Below are positions 16,808-26,609 of a DNA stretch of 64,000 nt, piece by piece; the first letter of the stretch is position 1; each line of letters opens with the position of its first letter. The stretch is from contig CANNBV010000003.1 in the NCBI GenBank assembly GCA_947502975.1, positions 62,001 to 126,000 on the forward strand, written 5' to 3'. The translations under genes were made by a program, and so were the position numbers. The notes beneath the pieces were generated by a model. That model was not told the origin of the DNA. It saw only the letters and a list, made by a program, of their open reading frames with translations, and searched no databases. Source of the stretch: an uncultured Flavobacteriaceae bacterium (GTDB taxonomy: Bacteria; Bacteroidota; Bacteroidia; Flavobacteriales; Flavobacteriaceae).

Positions 16808-16838
16808 AAAAAGCAGGTGCATAACACCTGCTTTTTTA
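16808..16838. terminator. Bidirectional terminator between the Crp/Fnr gene and fumC
   Basis: AAAAAAGCAGGTG (16808-16820) and CACCTGCTTTTTT (16826-16838) form a perfect 13-bp stem with the loop CATAA and tracts on both sides; it serves the two converging genes. Confidence 0.9.
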
Positions 16839-16857
16839 TGTAATAATTACTTCATTT

Positions 16858-18255
16858 CTATTTCAAAGATCCTACCATATCTTCTGGTTTTACCCATTCA
16901 TCATATTCTTCTGCAGTTACATAGCCTAGATTTATAGCTTCATCCTTTAAGGTTGTACCATTTTTATGAGCAGTATTTGCTATTTCTGCTGCCTTATAGT
17001 AGCCAATTTTTGTGTTTAATGCAGTGACTAACATTAGTGAATTATTTAATAACTCTTTAATTACAGCATGGTTTGGTTCAATACCAACAGCACAATTTAC
17101 ATCAAAACTAACACAAGCATCACCAATGAGTTGAGCAGATTGTAGAACATTTGCAGCCATAACCGGCTTAAATACATTCAACTCGTAATGGCCTTGAGTT
17201 CCGCCTACAGATACAGTAACATCATTACCAATTACTTGTGCGCAAACCATTGTTAATGCTTCACATTGGGTTGGGTTTACTTTTCCAGGCATGATTGAAC
17301 TTCCTGGCTCATTTGCTGGAATTATTATTTCACCAATTCCAGAACGTGGTCCAGAAGCCATCATTCTTATATCATTAGCTATTTTATTTAATGAAACCGC
17401 CAACTGCTTTAGGGCACCATGAGTTTCAACAAGGGCATCATGAGCAGCTAGAGCTTCAAATTTATTTGGTGCTGTAACAAATGGTAAATCTGTAAATTCT
17501 GCTATATATTTCGCTACAAGCTTACTATAGCCCTTAGGCGTATTTAATCCAGTTCCAACAGCCGTTCCTCCTAATGCTAATTCACTTAAATGTGATAGTG
17601 TATTTTCTAGTGCTTTGATACCATGATCTAATTGAGCCACATATCCAGATAGCTCTTGTCCAAGTGTCAAAGGCGTAGCATCCATTAAATGTGTTCTACC
17701 AATTTTTACTACATCTATAAAGTCTTGAGATTTTTTATTTAAAGTGTTTCTTAGTTGTTTTACACCCGGAATTGTATTTTCTACAATCTTTTTATAAGCT
17801 GCAATATGCATCCCAGTAGGGAAGGTGTCATTAGAAGACTGCGATTTATTAACATCATCATTTGGTTGAATTGTTTTTTCTCCTTCACCAATAATATTAC
17901 CAGCTATTTGGTGAGCTCTGTTAGCAATAACTTCATTAACATTCATATTACTTTGCGTACCGGAACCTGTTTGCCAAATCACCAAAGGAAATTGATCGTC
18001 ATGCTTACCTTCTAAAATCTCATCACAAACTTGAGCTATTAAATCACGTTTTTCATCACTTAAAGCACCAAGTTCACAATTAGTATATGCAGCTGCCTTT
18101 TTTAAATAAGCAAAACCATATACAATCTCTAATGGCATAGAGGCACTAGGACCAATTTTAAAATTATTTCTTGAGCGTTCTGTTTGTGCTCCCCAAAGTT
18201 TATCGGCAGGTACTTTAACCTCACCCATTGTGTCTTTTTCTATTCTAAAACTCAT
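16858..18255 (-). CDS. fumC: Class II fumarate hydratase
   Basis: This 465-residue protein is a full-length iron-independent fumarase, which interconverts fumarate and malate in the TCA cycle in the cytoplasm. The superfamily signature [11 protein letters not shown] with the mobile serine loop is intact, as are the conserved [21 protein letters not shown] stretch, [16 protein letters not shown] and the C-terminal [20 protein letters not shown]. The start [16 protein letters not shown] is typical. It is monocistronic and divergent from the peroxiredoxin gene; the two share the 186-base gap 18256-18441. Confidence 0.96.
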   Translation of the reverse strand: MSFRIEKDTMGEVKVPADKLWGAQTERSRNNFKIGPSASMPLEIVYGFAYLKKAAAYTNCELGALSDEKRDLIAQVCDEILEGKHDDQFPLVIWQTGSGTQSNMNVNEVIANRAHQIAGNIIGEGEKTIQPNDDVNKSQSSNDTFPTGMHIAAYKKIVENTIPGVKQLRNTLNKKSQDFIDVVKIGRTHLMDATPLTLGQELSGYVAQLDHGIKALENTLSHLSELALGGTAVGTGLNTPKGYSKLVAKYIAEFTDLPFVTAPNKFEALAAHDALVETHGALKQLAVSLNKIANDIRMMASGPRSGIGEIIIPANEPGSSIMPGKVNPTQCEALTMVCAQVIGNDVTVSVGGTQGHYELNVFKPVMAANVLQSAQLIGDACVSFDVNCAVGIEPNHAVIKELLNNSLMLVTALNTKIGYYKAAEIANTAHKNGTTLKDEAINLGYVTAEEYDEWVKPEDMVGSLK

Positions 18256-18441
18256 TTTATTGGATATTATAAGTGAGCCACAAAGTTAGTCCTTTTATGC
18301 CTGTTTTGATTATGATTTTTGTTAGTTTTTGCATAACTTTTTTAACATATAAATAACTAATTTTATATAAGTAAAAATCTTAAATTCTATTAATTTAGTA
18401 GGATTAAAATAAAAGTGTAAATTAACTAATTAAAATATATT

Positions 18442-19083
18442 ATGGCAACAATTAGACTGGGAGATGAAGCTCCAAATTTTAATGCGCAGACCACCGAAGG
18501 TGAAATTAATTTTCATGAATGGCTAGGAGACAGTTGGGGGATATTATTTTCTCATCCTGCAGATTATACACCTGTTTGTACTACGGAATTAGGAACAGTA
18601 GCAAAATACACAAATGAATTCCAAAAGCGTAATGTGAAGGTGGTAGCACTTAGCGTTGATGGTTTAGAATCCCATAAAGGATGGATAGGCGATATTAATG
18701 AAACTCAAGGAACCACCGTTAATTTCCCAATTATAGCAGATGAAGATAGAAAAGTTTCTGAACTGTATGACATGATTCACCCTAATGCGGATAGCAAACT
18801 TACAGTACGTTCTGTTTTTGTTATTGGAGATGATAAAAAGGTAAAATTGATAATTACATACCCAGCATCCACAGGTAGAAATTTTGATGAATTACTAAGG
18901 GTCATAGACTCGTTACAACTCACAGCATATCATAAAGTAGCTACTCCAGCAAATTGGAATAATGGTGAAGATGTAGTAGTTTCACCAGCCATTGCTACCG
19001 AAGATATACCCAGCATGTTTCCTAAAGGACATACTGTAGTAAAACCTTATTTACGCACTACACCGCAACCAAATTTAGACTAG
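18442..19083 (+). CDS. 1-Cys peroxiredoxin (Prx6 type)
   Basis: This 213-residue protein belongs to the AhpC/TSA superfamily. The active-site motif PxxxTxxC is PADYTPVC with Thr43 and peroxidatic Cys46. The C-terminal 1-Cys extension (AYHKVATPANWNNGEDVVVSPAI...MFPKGHTVVKPYLRTTPQP) is characteristic of the Prx6 group. It reduces hydrogen peroxide and organic peroxides in the cytoplasm with a thiol donor. There is no further cysteine for an intramolecular disulfide. Start ATG at 18442 is unambiguous. The gene is a single unit, divergent from fumC. Confidence 0.93.
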   Translation: MATIRLGDEAPNFNAQTTEGEINFHEWLGDSWGILFSHPADYTPVCTTELGTVAKYTNEFQKRNVKVVALSVDGLESHKGWIGDINETQGTTVNFPIIADEDRKVSELYDMIHPNADSKLTVRSVFVIGDDKKVKLIITYPASTGRNFDELLRVIDSLQLTAYHKVATPANWNNGEDVVVSPAIATEDIPSMFPKGHTVVKPYLRTTPQPNLD

Positions 19084-19116
19084 TTGAAAAAACTGTTAAT
19101 AATTTTATATTTTGTA

Positions 19117-19147
19117 TTGTAAAACAAATCGCTTTGTAGTAACTTTG
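19117..19147 (+). promoter_or_regulatory. Promoter of the 58-residue membrane protein gene
   Basis: TTG at 19117-19119 and the exact -7 box TAACTTTG at 19140-19147, 20 bases apart, lie 27 bases upstream of the ATG at 19174. Confidence 0.6.
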
Positions 19148-19173
19148 CAATATATTTAATAAAGACGCATACA

Positions 19174-19350
19174 ATGTTTGAATTTGATCAATATTTAGGA
19201 TTTTTAGCTTTTTTAACTATTTTGACCATTGGTTTTTGGTTGATGATTTTCTTATTAACATTTGTTATACCTTATTGGATCGGAGGTTCTCTAATTGAGA
19301 GATTAAAAGAGATTAAGGAAGAGAAGAAGGCTAAGCGTTTACAGAATTAG
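19174..19350 (+). CDS. Small membrane protein, 58 residues, function unknown
   Basis: A short open frame starts with ATG at 19174 and ends with TAG at 19348-19350. The product has a long hydrophobic stretch (about residues 8-35, LAFLTILTIGFWLMIFLLTF) and a strongly charged helical tail, IERLKEIKEEKKAKRLQN. A good promoter precedes it and a bidirectional terminator follows, so it is very probably expressed. It is below the usual length threshold of gene finders. No function can be proposed beyond membrane localisation. Confidence 0.65.
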   Translation: MFEFDQYLGFLAFLTILTIGFWLMIFLLTFVIPYWIGGSLIERLKEIKEEKKAKRLQN

Positions 19351-19370
19351 AATTTTAAAGACTATAATAT

Positions 19371-19405
19371 AAAAAAAGGGAAACTTTTAAGTTTCCCTTT
19401 TTTTA
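19371..19405. terminator. Bidirectional terminator between the small membrane gene and the receptor
   Basis: AAAAAAAGGGAAACT and AGTTTCCCTTTTTTT pair perfectly around a 4-base loop; both converging genes end here. Confidence 0.9.
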
Positions 19406-19409
19406 TAGA

Positions 19410-21815
19410 TTACATTTCCATACCGCCGCCATCAAAATCTCGTTGACGTTCGCGTTTTTTCTTCTGATTAAATCTGTAGGTAATGGCTAAATTATAAATT
19501 CTACCACCCCTAAATTGTATTTCTTGGTAAGCGGTAAACGTTTCCGCAGTAATATCATTGCTAAAAAACCTTGAGTTAAAAACATCTTGAACGTTAAAAG
19601 CAATAGAGGCTTTTTCTTTGAACAAATCCTTACTAAATGCGATATTAGTACCGAATACACCTCTTCTGTCATTTTGAGCATCTTGTGAGGGTCCTCTGTA
19701 ACTAATATTTGTTTGCCAATCAACATCATACGGTAACGTCAATTTATTATTAATTCTAGCTGTCCAAGTTAAATTGTCTGCACTAAGATCTATACCTTCG
19801 AAAGTGCCATCACGTTCAAATCTAAAAATATTAAAATCGGTATTTATACGCCATTTTCTTGATGGACTGTAGTTTAGATTAAATTCAAAGCCATAACGTC
19901 GGTCTTCCCCCAGATTTACTGGACCACGCTCTATAACTGGAAATTCTTCGCCATCCACAATCACAGTTTGTCCAGTTCTTCTACTTACAAATGTCATTAT
20001 GTCTTTAGAACGTGCATAATAAATGGATGAAGAAATGGTGACTTTATTTAACCTATTTAAATAACCCAGTTCGAAAGTGCCAGCAAAAGTTGGGTTAAGT
20101 CCTGGATTTCCCTGAAATACATTAGTAACACTAGAGCGAGAAGGGAAGGGGTTGAGCATAAACCCTCTGGGTCTTCTTATACGGCGGTTATAACCTAAAC
20201 TAAAACTTTGTGTTTCACTAATTTCATAATTGAAGTTCACTGTTGGAAATAACCCATCTATTTTTTTTCTATTGAAGTCCCCAGTTGTGGGTTGATCTAA
20301 AGTAATTCTTGTATTCTCCATTCTTAAACCAAGTAGATAAGAGAAATTACCTATTTTACTTCCGAATTGCGTGTAAGCTGCTGTGATGTATTGCTTAAAA
20401 TTGAAAACATTTGTTAGATTTCTATTGATTTCAAAATTCCCAGAATTTGTATTTAAAATAGAGACCTCAAAATCGGTTGATCGTGTACTAAAATCTCCAC
20501 GATATCCTATTTCAAATTGACTTTTTTCTCCGATAGGTACTACATAATCCGTTTGCAACAAAATGTTTTGTTGGTCTTCAAGCGTATTAACGATTTCTGA
20601 ATCTATACCATTCACATTAATTATTGAGTTTTGATTCTCGTTACTATCTTCATATTGAAAATCAGCTGTAAATTTATGATCTGTCTTTTCAAAATTTTTA
20701 GTAAAATTTAAAGCATATTGTACGGTTTTATCGTCTTCTTTTTCTGGGTCTAATCTAAAACTTTCACTAACTGTATTATCAATTTTATTGAACTGAGTTA
20801 ATGTATTAACAGAATTATTTAAATTATCACTATTTCTATACACAACAGAAGCAATTAATGACGCCGAATCATTTATATACCACTCTAATCCTGTATTTGT
20901 AGTAAAGCCTTTTCTATTATCGGTCCAGTTGCGTCTTTCATTTAAATCGGGTGTATTGATATCAAAATAACTTACATCGTTATACCATCTTCCTAGACGC
21001 TCTCTATCATTATAAGCAGTAGTGTTGAAGAAGTTTAGATCTCCAGTGCGATAGTTGATATTTCCATTAATACCATAAGTTTCAGGATGACCAATATTAG
21101 TTGTGATAGAACCATTAAGGCCCTGAAGTTTACTTCTCCTTAATATGATATTTAAAATACCAGCAGTGCCCTCAGCTTCATACCTTGCCGAAGGCGATGT
21201 AACTACCTCCACTTTTTCAATGGCTTCGGCAGGTAATTGTTGTAATGCTTCGGCAGAATTAAGACCTACTAATCCAGACGGTTTTCCGTTTATCAATATT
21301 CTTACATTGTCATTCCCTCTTAAAGCAACTGTGCCCTCAGCATCAACCGAAACAGATGGCACATTGTCTAGGACATCGCTTACAGTTCCTCCACTGACGG
21401 TTAAATCTTTGCCAACATTGTAAATCTTTTTATCTAAACGAACTTCCACAGTAGTTTTCTCAGCAATTATTTCTACAGCCTCAAGAGCTTCTGTGTCTAG
21501 TTCTAGATTAAAAATTCCAATATTTTCAGATTTAGCAAGTGTTTTATCTGAAATTGTAATGGTTTTAAACGAAATATATTCAATCGAAATATCATAAGTA
21601 CCAGTGTTCACAGGAATACTAAAATTTCCTTCCAAATCTGTTATACCACCAGTTTCAATCTTATTTGCCTTTTTATTAAAGAACGAAATCGTTGCATATT
21701 CTAGAGGTTGATTGGTTTCTTTATCTAATACCTTACCAGAAATTGTGACTTCTTTTTGAGCAAAAATGCTGAAAGAAATTAGGGAAAGAAATAAGAAGAA
21801 TTTTGTTTTATGCAT
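19410..21815 (-). CDS. TonB-dependent-receptor-like outer membrane beta-barrel protein
   Basis: This 801-residue protein starts with a cleavable signal peptide (about 1-19, ending FSIFAQ). A carboxypeptidase-regulatory-like domain follows (about 23-105, VTISGKVLDKETNQPLEYATISFF), then a plug domain (about 125-215, DVLDNVPSVSVDAEGTVALRGNDNVRILINGKPSG), then a beta-barrel to the C-terminus. The end is a basic and Gly/Met-rich tail instead of the usual terminal Phe. This is the small CarboxypepD-regulatory receptor type of Bacteroidota, not a SusC, and no SusD partner is adjacent. The ligand is unknown. It forms a single-gene unit. Confidence 0.88.
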   Translation of the reverse strand: MHKTKFFLFLSLISFSIFAQKEVTISGKVLDKETNQPLEYATISFFNKKANKIETGGITDLEGNFSIPVNTGTYDISIEYISFKTITISDKTLAKSENIGIFNLELDTEALEAVEIIAEKTTVEVRLDKKIYNVGKDLTVSGGTVSDVLDNVPSVSVDAEGTVALRGNDNVRILINGKPSGLVGLNSAEALQQLPAEAIEKVEVVTSPSARYEAEGTAGILNIILRRSKLQGLNGSITTNIGHPETYGINGNINYRTGDLNFFNTTAYNDRERLGRWYNDVSYFDINTPDLNERRNWTDNRKGFTTNTGLEWYINDSASLIASVVYRNSDNLNNSVNTLTQFNKIDNTVSESFRLDPEKEDDKTVQYALNFTKNFEKTDHKFTADFQYEDSNENQNSIINVNGIDSEIVNTLEDQQNILLQTDYVVPIGEKSQFEIGYRGDFSTRSTDFEVSILNTNSGNFEINRNLTNVFNFKQYITAAYTQFGSKIGNFSYLLGLRMENTRITLDQPTTGDFNRKKIDGLFPTVNFNYEISETQSFSLGYNRRIRRPRGFMLNPFPSRSSVTNVFQGNPGLNPTFAGTFELGYLNRLNKVTISSSIYYARSKDIMTFVSRRTGQTVIVDGEEFPVIERGPVNLGEDRRYGFEFNLNYSPSRKWRINTDFNIFRFERDGTFEGIDLSADNLTWTARINNKLTLPYDVDWQTNISYRGPSQDAQNDRRGVFGTNIAFSKDLFKEKASIAFNVQDVFNSRFFSNDITAETFTAYQEIQFRGGRIYNLAITYRFNQKKKRERQRDFDGGGMEM

Positions 21816-21899
21816 GTCTCCAACAAATTTCCTGCGAAATTAGAGGTTCATTATGCCTATCTCGGTTAAAAGTATGTTAAAAAGAAGTTTAGAGTTTAT

Positions 21900-22241
21900 T
21901 TAAATAATGTCAAGAATAAGAGAAGGTGGTCTCCCAATAATAGCTTTATTCTCATTAATAACTATTGGTCTTTCAATTAATTTAGGATGAGTTACCATGG
22001 CTTCAATAATTTGATCATCCGTTAGGTCTTTTCCTTTATAATCAGATTTCCAGATAGCTTCATTTTTTCTAACTAAATCAATTGGGTTAATCCTAAGCAA
22101 CTCAATAACTTTTTTAAGTTCTTCGACTGAAGGAATATTTTCTAAATATTTAATGATTTTAAATTCTTTTCCAGAATTTTCAAGTATTTTCAGTCCTTCA
22201 CGAGACTTCCTGCAACGGTTATTATGGTAAATTTCTATCAT
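21900..22241 (-). CDS. arsC: ArsC/glutaredoxin-dependent arsenate reductase family protein
   Basis: This 113-residue thioredoxin-fold protein has the ArsC signature: YHNNRCRKSREGL with Cys10 near the N-terminus, and HPKLIERPIVI plus GRPP in the C-terminal half. Members reduce arsenate to arsenite with glutaredoxin, but many chromosomal copies (YfgD type) are not in arsenic operons. That applies here: the gene is the last of prfB-HAD-arsC and its ATG overlaps the HAD stop by one base (TAATG), so expression is tied to a housekeeping operon. Arsenate as substrate is therefore uncertain. Confidence 0.82.
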   Translation of the reverse strand: MIEIYHNNRCRKSREGLKILENSGKEFKIIKYLENIPSVEELKKVIELLRINPIDLVRKNEAIWKSDYKGKDLTDDQIIEAMVTHPKLIERPIVINENKAIIGRPPSLILDII

Positions 22242-22858
22242 TAGATGTTTATATTGAATTTTTTTAATTCTGAAATAAGTGCTTCGGGAGAAGTAAAATA
22301 AATGCCATTGATTCCAAGTTGATGAGCAGCTTCAATATTCCTTAAGTTATCATCAATAAAAATTGAGGTTTCTGCTATAATATTGAATCTTCTTAAAGTA
22401 ATTTCAAAAATGTCTATGTATGGTTTTCTAGTTTTTTCTTCACCAGAAACAACAATCCCTTCAAACCAATTTAAAAAATCAAAGCGTTTTTGAGCAATTG
22501 GGAACGTTTCGGCGCTCCAATTGGTAAGTGCCACAACTTTATAATTTGGGTTGTCAATTAATTTTTTGAGAATAGCAACTGTACCATCAATGGCTCCTCC
22601 TAACATATTTTCCCAATCTCCATAATACATACGAATATAGTTTTCGTATTCTGGGAATTTTTTGACTAAATCTTCAGTAGCCATAGTTAGAGGATAACCA
22701 GCGTCTTGATTCTCATTCCAATCCATAGTGCAGATGTTATCAAAAAACCATTGCATTTTTTTATGGTCTCCATTGAATGCTTTTAAAAACACGTATTCTG
22801 GATTCCAATCAATTAAAACTCCACCTAAATCGAAAATAATTGTTTTTATGTCACTCAT
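22241..22858 (-). CDS. HAD family hydrolase (HAD-IA phosphatase-like)
   Basis: This 205-residue HAD enzyme has motif [14 protein letters not shown] (nucleophile Asp10; the position two residues on is Gly, as in YihX-like members), motif II VALTNWS, Lys in EEKTRKPY, and motif [14 protein letters not shown]. The cap is a small alpha-helical C1 insertion containing [19 protein letters not shown]. It probably dephosphorylates a small phosphometabolite such as a sugar phosphate. Its ATG overlaps the prfB stop by 4 bases (ATGA), and arsC follows directly, so the three are co-translated. Confidence 0.88.
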   Translation of the reverse strand: MSDIKTIIFDLGGVLIDWNPEYVFLKAFNGDHKKMQWFFDNICTMDWNENQDAGYPLTMATEDLVKKFPEYENYIRMYYGDWENMLGGAIDGTVAILKKLIDNPNYKVVALTNWSAETFPIAQKRFDFLNWFEGIVVSGEEKTRKPYIDIFEITLRRFNIIAETSIFIDDNLRNIEAAHQLGINGIYFTSPEALISELKKFNINI

Positions 22859-23965
22859 AACTGATTGTCATCTTCAACTTTTTGACCCATAGCCATTAAA
22901 TAAGATTTTAAAAAGGCATCAATATTCCCATCCATCACAGCATCAACATTACCAGTTTCATGACCGGTTCTTACATCTTTGACTAATTTATATGGATGCA
23001 TCACATAATTTCGAATTTGGCTTCCCCATTCAATTTTCATTTTGCTGGCTTCAATATCTTCACGTTGGGATAATTGTTTTTGTAACTCAATTTCATACAA
23101 TTGAGATTTAAGCATTTGCATAGCTCTGGATCTGTTATCATGTTGAGATCTAGTTTCAGAGCAAGATATTTGAATCCCAGTTGGTTTATGGGTTAACTGC
23201 ACTTTAGTTTCGACCTTATTTACATTTTGTCCACCAGCTCCACTAGAACGAGCGGTTGTAATTTCTATATCTGCGGGATTTATTTCAATTTCAATAGTAT
23301 CATCAACTAAAGGGTACACATAAACAGATGCAAAACTAGTATGTCGTTTTGCATTGCTATCAAAAGGGGAGATACGCACCAGACGATGTACACCGTTTTC
23401 TCCTTTAAGCCAGCCAAAAGAAAAATCGCCTTCAATCTCTAAGGTTACTGTTTTGATACCAGCGACATCTCCTTCTTGAAAGTTGAGTTCTTTCACTTTA
23501 AATCCGCTTTTTTCAGCATACATTAAGTACATACGCATTAGCATGCTTGCCCAATCACAACTTTCTGTTCCTCCAGCTCCTGCCGTGATTTGAAGTACAG
23601 CACTTAAGCTATCTCCTTCTTCAGAAAGCATATTTCTAAATTCAATATCTTCAAGTAGAGTTGCAGCTTTGGTATAACGTTTTTCTAAATCTTCTTGGGT
23701 AGATTCCCCTTCTTTAAAAAACTCGTAAATAACTTCTAAATCTTCAATAAGTGTCTTTAAGTCTTTGTAATCTTGAACCCATTTTTTCTTTACTCGAAGC
23801 GATTTCATTACTGCTTCTGCAGCTTTTGGGTCGTTCCAGAAATTAGGATCAAAAGTTTGCTCTTCCTCGTTTTGTATTTCTATAAGTTTGGCATCAATGT
23901 CAAAGATAGTGCCTAAGTTTGTCAAGGCGGGTATTAAGGTTTTTGATTTGATCGGATGTTATCAT
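22855..23965 (-). CDS. prfB: Peptide chain release factor 2, expressed by programmed +1 frameshift
   Basis: RF2 recognises UGA and UAA stop codons. The main frame has [22 protein letters not shown]-type catalytic loop with GGQ, and the recognition region. It lacks its N-terminus, but a 21-codon zero frame starts at ATG 23965 ([21 protein letters not shown]) and reaches CTT-TGA-C, where a +1 shift joins it to DIDAKLIEI. This restores a 369-residue protein, close to E. coli RF2 (365). The TTG at 23925 is therefore not the start. RF2 controls its own synthesis through this in-frame UGA. It heads the operon with HAD and arsC. Confidence 0.95.
23899..23905 (-). other. Programmed +1 ribosomal frameshift site in prfB
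   Basis: On the minus strand CTT TGA C is the canonical RF2 slip site: Leu-tRNA shifts from CUU to UUU when the UGA is decoded slowly, and reading resumes at GAC. The preceding TTAGG...TAT keeps only part of the internal Shine-Dalgarno AGGGGG of E. coli. Confidence 0.93.
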
Positions 23966-24027
23966 ATTCAATTATTTTCAACAAAAATATAGTTTACAAA
24001 TCGTTTTACTTCATATTATTAAAAAAA

Positions 24028-26499
24028 CTATTCTACAGTGAAAGTGGCACTGCTATGCATAGGTATTCCAGATTTTGATATGCCCTGAATGTCAATAATA
24101 TAATCGCCACTAGAGTCGCATGTGTAAAATGAAATTTCTTTTCCAGATTCTGAATTAATGATAATTCTAGGTTCCCAGTGTAATGTGGTTCTAATATCGG
24201 CAGTAGAAGCATTAAAATCTGAACTATGGTCTGGTGAATAAAATGTTTTGGCTGTGTAAAACCCTTCAACAGTAAAATCAATGATTCCTGGTTTTCGTTT
24301 TACATTTCTTGATGTATTAGAATATCCCGTTTTAGTGTAAATTGCGATAACACCATTACCACTTCTAGGATAAAATGCTGCATCTGCCCCTATTAAAACA
24401 TCTACAAAAGAGACTTCAGTTGCCATAATGGTTTGTAAAAAGTCTAGTTCTATGGGAAATTTATCTAAAAGAATTAAAGGAGTTCCTGTACCATTTCTTA
24501 TGGTAACGGAATCATTAAACGCATTTACATTTGGAATTAAATTTAGCATATCAAATACCGTTTGGCCACTATCTAAATAGTCATTTTCTAAGTCGAGCCT
24601 TCTTGTTGGATATCCATAATCGGTAAGGTTATTTAGTGTCTCAGTCCTTAAATCTTCTGCTGCTTCCTTTTTAGCAATAACAGTTACTTCTTCAAGCCTC
24701 TGAAGCTTTTGATCTAGTTCTAAATTTAATTGTTGAATATACTTGGTAACTTTTAGAAAGTTGTCTAGTTGCAGGTTTTCTATATCGTCTTTAGAAGTGT
24801 TTATTTTATTTGTATTCGGAATTTTATCTTCATCTTGTTGAATCAAAATAAGTAATTCTCTGTCTTTATCGTTTTTTGATTTAAAATCAGTAATTCTACT
24901 TTCTACGATAGTTTGGATGGTATCAAAAAAAATGAATGGTCCAAATTTAAATCTACCCGTTTTATCAGTTCTAACTATTGGTTCTTGAGAAATGTTTTGC
25001 TCTCCATAAAATGTTAATCGAGTAGAAGAAGCAATAGGGCCGTAAGGTTTTTTTAAACGTTGTGTTTTTCCAGAGATATAGATACCTTTTTCTGGGATGA
25101 ATTTATCTTTTTTCTTTTCAAATAAAAGTTCTTTCCAAGTAAACCGCCTCCAACCATTTGTAAGCATTATTAAATCTAATACGTATTGTTTTTTGTTGGT
25201 CAATTCACCATCAAAAAAGTATCCTGGGCTTTCTATTTCTCCTCTTAAATCTGAGTTTAAAAGCAAATATGTTTTTATGTTTTCATCAAATCTATTGTAA
25301 GGAAATGCATTTAAATCTCTGATACTCATAGATAGAAAACTAGGAAGTGTATTTCCATTGATATCATTCGTTGTTACTGTAATAGTTTGTTTTTCTCTTT
25401 TTCCGAGTGTTTCTTTATTTTTTTTGATGTCTACTGTTCCGGTATTATTCTTATTACTTACATAAAGTAAACGTTCACTAACTGGATTTCCTATACCATC
25501 AAACAATGTTAAATGCATTACTCCGTCTTTTAAAGCGGTTGTAGGTATTTTAAAAGTATAACTATTAACTTGCTCCGTTTGAAATTTACTTACTACTAAT
25601 TTTCCACGCTGATGAGCAACAAGATAAGTGTTTAAAAGCTCCGCAGATGCATTTGAAGCGACATTAACTATAATATTATTTCCAGTATTTAAAGCCCCCA
25701 GTGAAAATCCATTAGGCAACGCTTTTGGTAGTTTATAGGTGTATTCTACACCATTAACTTCTAATTTTGCAAAATAATGCTTTAAAGGCTCTGGCTTTAA
25801 TGTAAAAATGCCTAAACCAAATTCAGAAGTAAAAAAATCTGAAATAACTTCGTCTTTATCATTGACAATTGTACCAGAAAAACGCTCACCATTTAAACCA
25901 ATGTTTTTAATCTTTATAGCGACCTTACTCCTTAAATTTTCGATTAAATGACCACCTTCAGGATAAAATCCTAAATCTGGTTTTATTTGTTTAAAGCTAC
26001 TATCATTATCTGCTACTGTTTCATGACTTTTAGGTATGTCGAGACTATCTAATTGTTCGATATCCAAAATATTTAGTTCTTTCTTAAAAAAATAGTCAGG
26101 ACTATCATTACGCATATATTCTGTAAAGGCGCGTAATGTATATTTTCCAGGCTTCCAGTTTTTATCAATTTTTATGTCTCCAGCAACCGAATATAGATTT
26201 GTAAATAAGCGCTTTTTAGATACCAGGCTATCTTTAGTATCAAACAAACCTACATGAATCACCCAACTTTTATTAGCGTTTTCATGGGTAACACCATCAA
26301 CTAAATAGCTAGTAAACCAAATGGTTTCATCTAAGGCATAATAAGGTTTATCTGTATGTACATAAATTTTTTCTGGAGCATAATTGGTAGCATATGCTTC
26401 AAGTTTTTCTTCAACTAATTCTGCAAAATAGTTCTTATTTAAAAGTGAAAAAGAACACAGTAAAATTATTAGGACGAAAAACACAATATGTTTTATCAT
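24028..26499 (-). CDS. MG2-like/TonB-plug surface protein, paralog 1
   Basis: This 823-residue protein begins with a hydrophobic export signal (about 1-20). Next comes a macroglobulin-2-like region (about 38-150; APEKIYVHTDKPYYALDETIWF), further beta-sandwich repeats, and a C-terminal region (about 620-740) resembling a TonB-receptor plug: EEVTVIAKK, FDMLNLIPNVN, TPLILLDKFPIELDFL, VDVLIGADAAFYPRSGNGVIAIYTK. No beta-barrel follows; only about 80 residues remain. Such proteins of Bacteroidota are annotated as plug or MG2 domain proteins; role unknown. A paralog lies 110 bases upstream in the same orientation, presumably the same operon. Compared with it, this copy has a shorter plug with the RLRG loop shortened to TIRNG. 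Confidence 0.8.
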   Translation of the reverse strand: MIKHIVFFVLIILLCSFSLLNKNYFAELVEEKLEAYATNYAPEKIYVHTDKPYYALDETIWFTSYLVDGVTHENANKSWVIHVGLFDTKDSLVSKKRLFTNLYSVAGDIKIDKNWKPGKYTLRAFTEYMRNDSPDYFFKKELNILDIEQLDSLDIPKSHETVADNDSSFKQIKPDLGFYPEGGHLIENLRSKVAIKIKNIGLNGERFSGTIVNDKDEVISDFFTSEFGLGIFTLKPEPLKHYFAKLEVNGVEYTYKLPKALPNGFSLGALNTGNNIIVNVASNASAELLNTYLVAHQRGKLVVSKFQTEQVNSYTFKIPTTALKDGVMHLTLFDGIGNPVSERLLYVSNKNNTGTVDIKKNKETLGKREKQTITVTTNDINGNTLPSFLSMSIRDLNAFPYNRFDENIKTYLLLNSDLRGEIESPGYFFDGELTNKKQYVLDLIMLTNGWRRFTWKELLFEKKKDKFIPEKGIYISGKTQRLKKPYGPIASSTRLTFYGEQNISQEPIVRTDKTGRFKFGPFIFFDTIQTIVESRITDFKSKNDKDRELLILIQQDEDKIPNTNKINTSKDDIENLQLDNFLKVTKYIQQLNLELDQKLQRLEEVTVIAKKEAAEDLRTETLNNLTDYGYPTRRLDLENDYLDSGQTVFDMLNLIPNVNAFNDSVTIRNGTGTPLILLDKFPIELDFLQTIMATEVSFVDVLIGADAAFYPRSGNGVIAIYTKTGYSNTSRNVKRKPGIIDFTVEGFYTAKTFYSPDHSSDFNASTADIRTTLHWEPRIIINSESGKEISFYTCDSSGDYIIDIQGISKSGIPMHSSATFTVE

Positions 26500-26609
26500 G
26501 GAAAGTATTTATGTTAATGGTGTATAAAGATAATCCATCGTGCTTATATATTTTTTAATTATAGGCTAATTTTAACGATTTAGTATTATGATTATTTTGA
26601 AGTTTAATT

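Noticed and set aside
21900-22241. An arsenic-resistance operon
   Set aside because: No arsR, arsB or acr3 is near; the gene is coupled to HAD and prfB instead.
23925-23965. TTG at 23925 as prfB start
   Set aside because: It removes the conserved N-terminus; the upstream ATG frame plus the CTT TGA C slip site explains the gene fully.
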